Position numbers and translations under genes: made by a program. A stretch of 64,000 bases of DNA from Clavelina lepadiformis (lineage: Eukaryota > Chordata > Ascidiacea > Aplousobranchia > Clavelinidae), in the NCBI RefSeq assembly GCF_947623445.1, contig NC_135247.1, forward strand, positions 18,602,501 through 18,666,500. The letters run 5' to 3'. Of this stretch, positions 34,901 to 43,434 are shown piece by piece (within the stretch, counting starts at the first letter, position 1; every line of letters begins with the position of its first letter). The notes beneath the pieces were generated by a model. That model saw only the letters and a program-made list of their open reading frames with translations, ran no database searches and was not told the DNA's origin.

Positions 34901-35723
34901 TGAAAATGTTAACTTTTACATATAGCTCTGGTTTTATGTACATGCTGCATCAACGAAAAAGAACGCACTAGAGATGAATTTAGTGCGGCTTAAACTTTCC
35001 TTATTTAACTACCATTACATGACTGTTTTACAGTTAACGACCCGTGTAGTATAAATCCTTGTGATAACGATGGAACTTGTAAAGAAGATGGTAACAGTTA
35101 TATTTGTGAATGCACGCCACAGTGGACCGGAAACCTGTGTCGACAAAGTAATTTCTTTCACCGTAATTATAGGCCGCACATCTGTCCTGGTTAATCCTTG
35201 TTGCATTATATAATACCTATACTGCTTACTTTGGTTCGCAGAGGTACCGATTTGCCCTCCATTAGTTGCCCCTACAAACGGTTCCATGTACCAGGCGAGC
35301 AGATCGGAAATCGGTCGTCCCGGCTCCCTTGTAGGTTTTGAATGTGATACCGGCTTTACGTTACAAGGAGAAAGTTTCTTGCGATGCTTGGACAGCTTGG
35401 AATGGAACCATCAACCACCAGTTTGTCAAGGTAATGTTATTTAAAGTTCTCTGTTATTAAAGGTTATCAGTCCGGAAATTTTTCATCTCAAATACAATTG
35501 ATATGACCATCCATTTCCAACAGCGAAAGGTTGCCGAATTTTTGGCCCTACCATACCAGCGGGCATAGAAATTGTTGACTGGCATCTATTTGAATATGAG
35601 ATTGGAGCAACACTTCAAGTGCGATGCGAAGACAGACTTCAGACCTTGAACAACAATCCTGTTCTGACCTGTACACCCGGAAACAGATGGGATCCACTAA
35701 TTTATAACTATAAATGTTCTTAA
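20939..35723 (+). CDS. Factor B-like mosaic serine protease, copy 1 (35 exons)
   Basis: Predicted secreted protein of about 1,929 codons. The signal exon 20939-20999 ([20 protein letters not shown]) is followed by WAP-like, CCP, WAP-like, three CCP, vWA, trypsin-like protease, WAP-like, six CCP, FN2, TSP1, C-type lectin, EGF, CCP, two EGF and two CCP modules, ending at TAA 35721. I followed the exons one by one: each border is GT..AG and, except at the second EGF exon (34795-34907), phases agree. The vWA-protease pairing and the RPVCLPC stretch after the catalytic Asp followed by a long insertion are hallmarks of complement factor B/C2. Factor B ends after the protease; this frame continues for about 960 codons. 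AATAAA lies at 35796. Whether transcripts span the full length is untested; a gene boundary in the 1.36 kb intron 31111-32467 cannot be excluded. Confidence 0.82.
23119..24277 (+). CDS. Copy 1 von Willebrand A domain
   Basis: Exons 23119-23336, 23444-23573, 23668-23796, 23873-23952, 24142-24277. The linker [16 protein letters not shown] is followed by the first strand IFVIDISKDVS (about residues 420-430), then [37 protein letters not shown] and [11 protein letters not shown]. The metal-binding (MIDAS) first motif is D-x-S-x-D rather than D-x-S-x-S, the Thr of the second motif seems kept (RNTAEG), and the position of the Asp in factor B's TDG is Asn (ING, about residue 533). The last exon starts at the acceptor TTTTAG before 24142, the only choice giving an open frame. 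Confidence 0.82.
24408..26891 (-). mobile_element. Degenerate hAT transposon with 8-bp target duplication
   Basis: The ends are CAGTGTTTCCCAAA at 24408 and its inverted counterpart CTTTGGGAACCACTG at 26891, flanked on both sides by ATTTAAAA (24400-24407, 26892-26899). Eight-base duplications and CAGTG-type ends are hAT hallmarks. It lies in the intron between the vWA and protease exons of copy 1, antisense to the gene. The same intron in copy 2 (about 44915-44945) has the unoccupied site. Confidence 0.95.
24900..26474 (-). pseudogene. hAT transposase, BED zinc finger type, broken
   Basis: Reading from 26474 downward: amino terminus MSSVKRKCRQYSS, a BED-type finger (CLLCSKVFSNE, then HLTKIH), then ILPSVKEVLDTVL, IVCATDGAPSM and NVLTIHCVIHWQHLVAKN, typical of the ZBED5/SCAND3-like group of hAT transposases. 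It is interrupted by an in-frame TAA at 26187-26189 and by frameshifts near 25725-25745 and near 25370-25380, with more decay beyond 25100. Not expected to make active transposase. Confidence 0.88.
27034..28905 (+). CDS. Copy 1 trypsin-like serine protease domain
   Basis: Exons 27034-27179, 27259-27382, 27464-27588, 27741-27942, 28020-28176, 28435-28582, 28728-28905. By my exon count the triad is His676 (WVLTAAH), Asp734 (FDYDIAL) and Ser899 (KGDSGGP), with an Asp at the trypsin specificity position (DACKGDSGG). GRVVKGTEA offers a normal chymotrypsin-family activation cleavage after Arg627. CxCG just before it may disulfide-link the domain to the upstream chain. [10 protein letters not shown] plus a long insertion before GFGET fits factor B/C2. 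The end [10 protein letters not shown] and [12 protein letters not shown] completes the fold. Exon 7 ends in phase 1 and joins the next WAP exon in frame. Confidence 0.92.
28288..28340. repeat. Imperfect GTGACT microsatellite
   Basis: Irregular 6-base repeat (gtgact, gcgact, gttact variants) in the intron between protease exons 5 and 6. A shorter related tract occurs at about 46290-46330 in the same intron of copy 2. Confidence 0.8.
28987..35723 (+). CDS. Copy 1 carboxy-terminal tail: WAP, CCPs, FN2, TSP1, lectin, EGFs
   Basis: Exons: WAP-like 28987-29142; CCP 29315-29485, 30118-30300, 30449-30628, 30931-31110, 32468-32662, 32735-32917; FN2 33007-33186 ([15 protein letters not shown], then [16 protein letters not shown]); TSP1 33344-33511 (GWTGWGGWGSCSKTC, with W-x-x-W mannosylation pattern); C-type lectin 33654-34031; EGF 34159-34272; CCP 34404-34589; EGF 34795-34907 and 35034-35147; CCP 35242-35430 and 35524-35723. 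All internal exons are phase 1-1 except the problem at 34907. Lectin residues around the ligand site read NQPET and FWYNVNC, neither the EPN nor QPD type. Modules of this kind bind glycans, proteins or matrix; here they would tether or target the protease. Confidence 0.82.
31111..32467. other. Long intron of copy 1 with a displaced vWA-intron fragment
   Basis: About 32060-32200 resembles the sequence before vWA exon 1 and then that before vWA exon 5 (the block ending GACGCAATATGTTTTAG also occurs at 24121). At 31581 a short CCP-like start (TGCQGDRYSGFNFYES) follows a plausible acceptor, but no second half was found. The rest is AT-rich and unassigned. Confidence 0.55.
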
Positions 35724-38206
35724 AATATTCTATAATAACTGTAAAAGTACATACAGTTAAGATAGTCGTATAGTCCATGTTACATGTGATATTTCAATAA
35801 ACGAGTTTTCAGTTTAAGTCTTTTTAAAATCAAAGTGGGAGAACAGGCCACAAAAAGAAAACCGTTTTATCAACAGGACAAATAAATTGCTTCACATGAT
35901 GTGTTCTATCTGTGAACTTACAGTGATTGAAAAACTACTGGAAAATTGAATGAAATGAAAATAGAAAAAATTTATTATGAGACAGTAAATCACTGTAACA
36001 AAGATTGCCAACCATGTCAAGCCGCCATCACGAGACTTGATACGCGTAATTTCGAACTAAAGAAAAAGATAAATGAAAGTAAGGTTTAAAGTTCAAGTGT
36101 AACAATTTTCATTGAACTATGTCTAACAGAAAACTGCCTGGTCTAAGTGCAAATTAATATTCCGAGCATTTTAGTTGTAATTGTCAAATACGAATTCACA
36201 AATAAAAAGGTCGCCTAAAACTAATTAACATCACGTGTTTGAGCCAAAATACTGCGTAATAATAGAAAGTGAGCGTCGCAGCAACCACACAGAATTGCAA
36301 TTGCTATAGTCCCATCTGTCACCATAGAACCTATTCAGTTAACTGAATAGAACTGAAAATCAGGTCTTTAATCACACCAACGCCGGGTCCTGACAACCAA
36401 TTAAAATACAATACAAAGCAACAACGGATGTAATAAAGCAGATGTAATAACGGTCTCGAAGTATAACACTAGCATAGCCGGTCCGAACAGCCGTCGCCGT
36501 CTACTTGTGCGAGGTCGAGGCATCCTCTGCATATGTTCGTTTTGGGCGTGGGGAGCTTTCTGAGAGGCTTCCTTAAAGACACCAAAACAGGCGTCGAAGC
36601 TATCACTGTCAGGAGATTGCGAGAGCCCCGTAAAGTATTCAAAACCTTGCGTTATCTGACTCCTATAGAAAAGGGTTACAGCCTATAATCTCTTCATTGG
36701 GCATTTGACAAGGAGGTCATCCATTTCAAAACAACCATTAAAAACTTTACTAACGGTCGCACAAAATGAAACTGACAATAAAAAACATAACGGTAATTTG
36801 AAATAATCGCCTCAACTTAAAACATATTAGTTTACAAAAGAAGATAATAATCAATGGAAATATGTAAATTAACAAAGAAACGAGAAATTAAAGGAAACTG
36901 TCCAACTAGTGTGGCGCTAACCGCCACAATATTAACAAAATAGGACTTACAAAAAGAAGCTAAACTGACGTATTCGACCGAATGCGTTCAGAAATCGAAA
37001 ATCTCGACAGCCCGACCTTAGAAATGATGGAATATATAGAGAATATATATACGCGGTTGGTAAGAAAATTCTTGAGAAGCCAAACATGAAGGTAAACATT
37101 TCTTTATAGGGGAAAATATTTTTGAAGGTGTGTGCCGCGGTTGTATTTACCAAGAACTCGGTGAAGTGAAAACACAACGAGATGTGAATGACATCGAAAA
37201 TTAAATGAATGAAAACGCACCAAAAAAAGTCAAACAGAAAATCAATGATGACGTCCAATATCACTATAAAGTTTGAAAACCGTTTTTTATTTGCGTTCGT
37301 TTATCATTGTTTTTTAGTTGAAGAGACGCCTTCATGCTCAAATGATTCTCAAATGACCCTACAAGAAAATAGCGATTAACTAATCAAGTGAAATATCCTT
37401 TTCCTGGGCATTGGTGATCAATTGCCCGTAAAACAAACAGTCAGGTGCCAGCTGAACAATCTCCTTGTAGACAATCAAAAACTGACAGGAAAGCTATCAT
37501 CTGAAAATGTAAGGATGTCTACAAAGGTAGGCGGCAATAAAAATATTGAAATCTGAAATCGCTCAACTTACGCAAATAACCGAAGACTGATGACAACAAC
37601 CTAAAAAGAATAATGGCACACAGAATCGAAAGTTTCATCTTGCTCACAAACAAATAGCAGAAACGTTTTACGAAGGTTATCAAGTATCATGTCCTCCGTC
37701 ACCAGGTAGTGATGATGTCAGTCATATGGTTGTTACGTTTCAGTGGCCACGATGACGAACGTAAACCGATCGCACAGGATAAAAACACTATCTTATTACA
37801 TGCAATGATTTGATGGATGTTTTTTACCAGAAGGTACAAACTGCTGAGGCAAAAAAATATAAAAACAGAAAACGATGAACTGAGATTAAATACTGCGTAG
37901 TTTAACGTCAGGTTAGCAGTTGTTGTGCCCCGAAGGAAACATAGTTGAACCAAGTGGAAACATTCAGCATTTGACAGAGGTTAAGGATATATTAGCCGGG
38001 AGCCATTTAAGCCGCCGCTTTGCGGGGTTTTAACCAAGGTTTGAATTTGCACAGACAAGATAAGATCAACTTTTTCGTTTTCAAATAATGCTGATCTACA
38101 GCCTGTTCGCTCTCTCATCGTGCCTTTATGTGACACTGCAGGGTAAGTTTTTGAAACAAATTGACTGAACAAGTGTTATGAAAATGACTTAAGCTACATA
38201 AAAACG
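35724..38206. other. Intergenic between protease copy 1 and the TIR element
   Basis: About 2.5 kb of AT-rich DNA. After the polyadenylation signal at 35796, no module, transposon end or credible frame was recognised; the longer frames (for example 36947-37264 minus) are low-complexity hydrophobic translations of T-rich sequence. Confidence 0.5.
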
Positions 38207-39135
38207 GGTGTACCGACACTTAATCACGCGACACTTGATCACGCGACACTTAATCACCGACACATAATCACTAGGACACTTAATCACGCGACACATAATC
38301 ACTAGGACATTTAATCACGCGACTTGGATACTTAATCACGCGACATTTAATCACGCGACAAATAATCACTTGATTGCGACAGCACTTGGACAGCGCCTTT
38401 GTCTATAGCAGGGATCGGCAACCTTTTGCTAGTCACGGGCCAAATGTCGAGTGTACAACTCTTTGGCGGGCCGGAATTTTCATTAATACTATAATTCACA
38501 CTCACTTCAGTATATTACGCTACATTGCTGCAATCTCAATCATAACAATCACAAAAAGAACAAAATATATGTATTCACACTTGAATAAGGTCCATTTGAA
38601 ATTTTTCGGGAATGGTATTGGCGTCCACATCAAAAGGAGTACTGAATAGCATGAATTTATTTTGTAGAGAACGAATGTCGGAAAAGCGTGAGGAAAATTC
38701 AGTAATTCAAGCTCGTGTGCATCTCTCTGTGGGGATGGCGATGTGGATTGCTTTTAAGATTGGCCTAAAGCCAAAGGCTATTAGTCTTTCTTTTAGAACT
38801 CCCCGACAATTGTATTTGACTCCGTTGCGCCGGCTTTCTCTATAATGTTTCTTTAAATCAACACCAGCTTCATAAAGTCTAATTGTTATATTGTCCGAAA
38901 TAAGTTGTATCCCATGCATGACATTGTTACCCAGTGTGTACGGTAGCCGATACTGTAAATGTGTGATTAAATGTCGCGTGATTAAATGTCCTAGTGATTA
39001 TGTGTCGCGTGATTATGTGTCGCGTGATTAAATGTCCTAGTGATTATGTGCCGCGTGATAAAGTGTCGCGTGATTAAATGTCCTAGTGATTATGTGTCGG
39101 TGATTAAACGTCGCGTGATTAAGTGTCACCAAACC
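38207..39135. mobile_element. Mutator-like non-autonomous element with minisatellite inverted repeats
   Basis: Flanked by the perfect 9-base duplication ATAAAAACG (38198-38206, 39136-39144). The left end (38207 to about 38375) and right end (about 38955-39135) are inverted repeats built from many variants of a 15-17 base motif, ACACTTAATCACGCG or ACATAATCACTAGG. Interior 38376-38950 carries no intact transposase. 9-base duplications with long inverted repeats fit Mutator-like elements. An inner stretch at about 38408-38476 looks like a hAT terminus (CAGGGATCGGCAACC, then GGCGGGCCGG), so a second element may be nested. Confidence 0.82.
38760..38920. repeat. Dispersed repeat, second copy at about 52780-52870
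   Basis: In reverse complement this matches 52780-52920 (shared blocks TTCGGACAATATAACAATTA and GAAACATTAT). The second copy is inside a long intron of protease copy 2. Probably an internal piece of a transposon; family not recognised. Confidence 0.7.
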
Positions 39136-39342
39136 ATAAAAACGACTACAAATTAAAATCATAGACACAATCTTACGCGAAAAAAACAAACAAAAAAGCT
39201 CTATTAATATTTATAAAACCGCCAACTATTACACAAAATCCTCACAACGACATTATTCAGATTTTGTTACGTTTTACGTATAATTTCATACAATCTAGGT
39301 CCTAGATTATAGATTTTCTTAGAACTCCTAGATTCTAGGAAA

Positions 39343-39982
39343 TATTATGCTATAATACTTACACCTGTGCAGAGAGTCGATGTATTGTTCCTCAAACACC
39401 GGCTCACGGAACCTTGTCAAGAGCTACTGGGGAAAAAGTTGCAGCAGACAGAAGTGTTTCGTTTACATGCGATGAAGGCTATACAATGATCGGACAACCA
39501 ACCATATATTGCCGACGCTCCGGAACTTGGTCAAATGAGTTTCCTGAGTGTGTGGATTAGTAAAAGTATTACTTGGCATATCATTGCTGCATGTAAGTTG
39601 CAAATTATTCTTTACTTTTTTGACAAACACTTTGCAACGTTTAGAACGACAATGCACTGACTCCGGGGAGTGTCATTTTCCTTTCGTCTACAAAGGAAGA
39701 ACCTATAAGTCTTGTATTGAATCTAAAATTGGTCTTGCTGACTGGTGTTCCTTGACTGCAGAATATGACGATGAATGGGACAGATGTGACAAGTCTTGTT
39801 CTTGTGCGTTTTACTTTGTTGTTGTTCCTGCTCGGACTATTGTGGGTTCGATCAAGTTTCCTTATGTGGCTGGTGACAGCATCACGTATTCATGCCAAGC
39901 TGGGTATAATATGATGGGGCCAGCCACGATAGTTTGTCAGAATACTGGAAAGTGGAGCAGCAACCCACCAAGCTGCGCATGA
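39343..39982 (+). pseudogene. Detached 3' end of a mosaic protease gene (CCP, FN2, CCP)
   Basis: A CCP exon (about 39372-39554, [13 protein letters not shown]) is followed by an exon carrying FN2 and a last CCP (about 39645-39982, TGA). It matches copy 2 57612-58221 and its 3' flank matches copy 2's flank. No upstream exons belong to it; homology starts at about 39343 inside an intron, next to a palindrome. The donor after the CCP reads GATTAG instead of GGTTAG, as in copy 2. AATAAA at 40087-40092. Confidence 0.82.
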
Positions 39983-41492
39983 ACGTGTTATCAGCTCTAC
40001 CGCATATCTTTGTGGTTGTTCATAAAACCTCAAACACTTAAGACTATTAGCAATTGTGTCGTTGTAATGGTAAACTATCTTCTTGTAATAAAATATGCTT
40101 TCATTGACATCGTGTGCTATAGCCTGGTACACTGGCATGGTGTGGCTTCGTGCTGTCTGTATATTTAAATTGTATGTAATATGAAATATATTTGGTGAAA
40201 GGTTTGACCAAGCACCGTGTTTATTTCTTCGCTGTTGTTGTTGTTTTTCTTTTTAACGGTTTACACTTTAGGCCTACACCTGAAGTGTAAAAAGCTTCAC
40301 CAATGATAAGATAAATCCTTAACTTTCTTGACCCTCACCAATGATTATGGTCATGTGAGGTCAGTCTACTTTTGACGTTGAGCGAGAAAGTACGTTGGAT
40401 TGTGGTGCGCAGTTTTAATCACTTGTTTCATTAGAAAGAGACCAAGCTTTTATGTACAGCATGTTTGTTGTGGGAGTGCTTTGATGATGAGAACCTTTGA
40501 GGAATTATGACTGTTAAACAATGTATCAAGTCTAGTAGGAAGGGATAATTCTACTTCGATTGCAAACATAAGCTGAAATACCTGACAGAGTTTATACAAA
40601 CCTCGGTGTTGTTGTTGGTTGCATAATGGAAAATACCATTTCTTTAAAACGCGCTGATTACTCTAGAAAAGAAGTGTGTACACGTCACTGGAAAGCACAC
40701 GCGCCTGAGAGTGAGGTCACAGCTTACTACTAGTTAATTCAAAACACATGATCATCAATAAACATCATGAATGGTATTACTTTATTATCAACTTTTTCCA
40801 CACTTCTAGCAGTCGTCTAATTATGCGAACCGCGATTTTCAACTAAACTATTGGCAGCTTACTCGTAGCACAGGAAAAGAAAAACTTAATTTTTTAAACA
40901 TTTCAAAAATTTATGCTGCAAGTAACAGTCTTGTTCGACGTGTAATATGTAAATTAGCTCAAATAAACTTTTCTTCCAATCTCTAATATTAACGATGTGT
41001 TGATAACTTACACGCTTTAGATCTCTTCACGAATTGCTCGTGCTTCAAATTCCGTCTTACGTTTGTTGTATCAAAATGAACGGCCGCAAAATACGTACTG
41101 GTCAGTTTTGTACAGAATAAAAACAGTCTTAGTATTAAGCGCAGTGAAAGAACTTCGACCTCAAAGAGAATTGATTTGACGAACTCATTTAGTCTTTCTT
41201 TTTGGTGACGAAATACCACATTTGCTTTGCACCATTTGTTGACTTTTTTCAAATATAGCCTCAAGTAATTATGCAAAAGGGAATTTTTTACGACGGTTTA
41301 TAAAACTTGTAATCTCAAAACGGAATCGTAAAGTTATTTCAGGATCGTTAATACGCAAACCACAACAAAAAGTTTTCAAACAAAACCGCGATAAATTTTT
41401 TCTGCGAGTTTGCCTATTTAAATCGCTTCAGGCAATTAAACATACGCTTATAAGATTCCTTGTTAAAGAAAGAAATTTTAGTTTCAGAAAAC
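39983..41492. other. Intergenic upstream region of protease copy 2
   Basis: Homologous to 58222-59715 over its length, so it was duplicated with the genes. A minus frame at 40989-41276 (95 codons) is kept in the second copy at 59210-59497, but high overall similarity explains this. A TATA-like TATTTAA at 41415-41421 lies about 75 bases before the ATG and is kept in copy 3 (59636-59642). Confidence 0.6.
41415..41421 (+). promoter_or_regulatory. Candidate TATA box of protease copy 2
   Basis: TATTTAA about 72 bases upstream of the ATG at 41493, in AT-rich surroundings; the same motif is at the same distance in copy 3. Copies 1 and 4 have a different upstream sequence. Confidence 0.35.
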
Positions 41493-43434
41493 ATGGAGAT
41501 CGAGTTTTGCCAAGTTTTTGCAGTAATCGTTTTGCTTTCAACAACTTACCTAAGTAAACGAGCAGAACATGTGTTATTATATTAGTCAAACATATTAAAA
41601 TTAGTAAAAAACTATCTGTTTGTGGAAACCATTTTTGATTGTGCTACAAATAATTCTTGTTTCAAAGTCTCAGCTCAGTGTCCAAGACGAAACCAAACAA
41701 AGGCAGATGCTGTAGGACGACCTTGTCGTAAGCCCTGTTCGTCACAAGCTCAGTGCAAAGATGGAAAAACATGTCGCTGTGATCACGAATGTGGAATGTC
41801 TTGCATCAATATGAGTAAGTTATAATGTGTTCCTGATAAAGCTGGAATGTAAGACTGAATGATTTGACAGTAAAGTAATGAAGACAAGATTATTTTAACA
41901 TGTATGTACGGTCAGCAAAGTTTTTCTTTTTCCTTTCAAATATTTCAATAAGTATTCTTGGAATTTTATGGAGTTATGTAGTTGAAAAATAAAAACAGAG
42001 GTTTACATAATATTTAACATTATTTATAGATAACTTTTGCGGTCTACCATCAGTGATTCCAAATATGGCGACAGTTCGCGTTTATCGAAGACACTCGAAC
42101 GGATCACTCGTATTGAAACCGTCGCCACCTTACCAGTATGATGATATGGCTGAGTATGAGTGTTTGCCTGGTTACCGTCCAGAAGGATCTCAAAATTTCA
42201 ACTTATGCCATGGAAGGAAAAGTTGGACTAGATTGGCGGTTTGTGCTCGTAAGTGAATGTCAATAAACATCAAAGATAAAGTCGTTCAAAACGCGTCACA
42301 ATGAAGCGTTTTATGATATGTTGCTGTAACTAAACCATTTGCTATTATCTCCAATACAACAAAGTCGTTGCACATAAACTTGTTACTTTGATTTCAGGAA
42401 GTTGCCGCAAGTTTGACGAAGAAAAAGTTTTGCGAAATCTCATGATATGCGGAACAAATTGTGTGACAAGTTCAGAGTGCACGGAAGACATGAGTTGTGT
42501 GTGTGATGGGTATTGTGGTAGGACTTGTGTGAACCCAGGTGATATATTTACACGGAATAATATCAATCATCTTTATTTTTATGTAACTCTCATTGACTAA
42601 GTGTTATATTTCAAATCTTATTTTTCAAAGATATCGATTGCGGGGAAGCCCCACCATCCACACACGCTTCAATCAAATATGACGGGGAAGGATTTCAACG
42701 GAGAGCTTACTACCGGTGTGACGTCGGATTTTATCCTCAGTCCGGAGATTTAACGAGGAAATGCACAGGAGGAGGAACCTGGAGTGGAAGATTGATCAAC
42801 TGCGCTCGTGAGTAATTTTCCAAGGTCATGTTGAAAAATCAACCTTAGATTTTAAACGTTTTCTAGGAACAAAAATGATCGATTTGATTTGAATGCTAAA
42901 ATGTTATAGCTACAACTTGTGGTGATCCATTGCCTTCTATTCGATCGATGGGTGGCGACATTGTGCAGTATCAGCATGGCCCATATTTGGTTGGACACCA
43001 AGTGACGTTTCAGTGTTCTCCAGGACAAAGGTTTCTAGGAGACAGCGTTCAAACGTGCATGGAAGACGGACAGTGGAGTGGATTAAACGCAATTTGTGAT
43101 TTGATTGGTGAATGAACCTTTTGTGGACTTGGAAAATATTTAAACTATGCTTTGTTGGAGTTTTAATCGAATGCCTTAAAATGAAAGTAGTATTTAGTGA
43201 GACTGAATTTTAGCAGCGTAGTTGTAATTTGTCGTGGTTTTTATTTAGATGATGAATCAAGATGTCCGCATCCTGGAGTTCCAATAAACGGTAATCTCTT
43301 GACAAGGAGCAACTTCACGGTGGGAACGATGATTGAGTTTGAATGTGATGAAGGATACTCGATGATTGGAGATCGACAACAAGAATGTTTTTACTTCCTA
43401 CAGTGGAGCGATGGTGGTGCTCCGAAATGCATAG
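41493..43434 (+). CDS. Copy 2 amino-terminal part: signal, WAP, CCP, WAP, 3 CCP
   Basis: Exons 41493-41553, 41674-41814, 42030-42248, 42398-42538, 42631-42807, 42910-43107, 43249-43434, each the same length as in copy 1. All Cys of the modules are kept and no lesion was found. Confidence 0.87.

Noticed and set aside
36947..37264. Hydrophobic minus-strand frame between genes
   Set aside because: A Phe/Ile/Leu-rich translation of T-rich DNA with no splice or promoter context.
39548..39982. Frame starting inside the intron before FN2, giving a hydrophobic signal-like start (also at 57787)
   Set aside because: It begins at GTG within the preceding CCP exon; the hydrophobic part is T-rich intron. 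Kept only as a curiosity next to the broken donor.
40989..41276. 95-codon minus frame conserved at 59210-59497
   Set aside because: The whole intergenic block is a recent duplicate, so conservation is not evidence of coding, and no domain is recognised.
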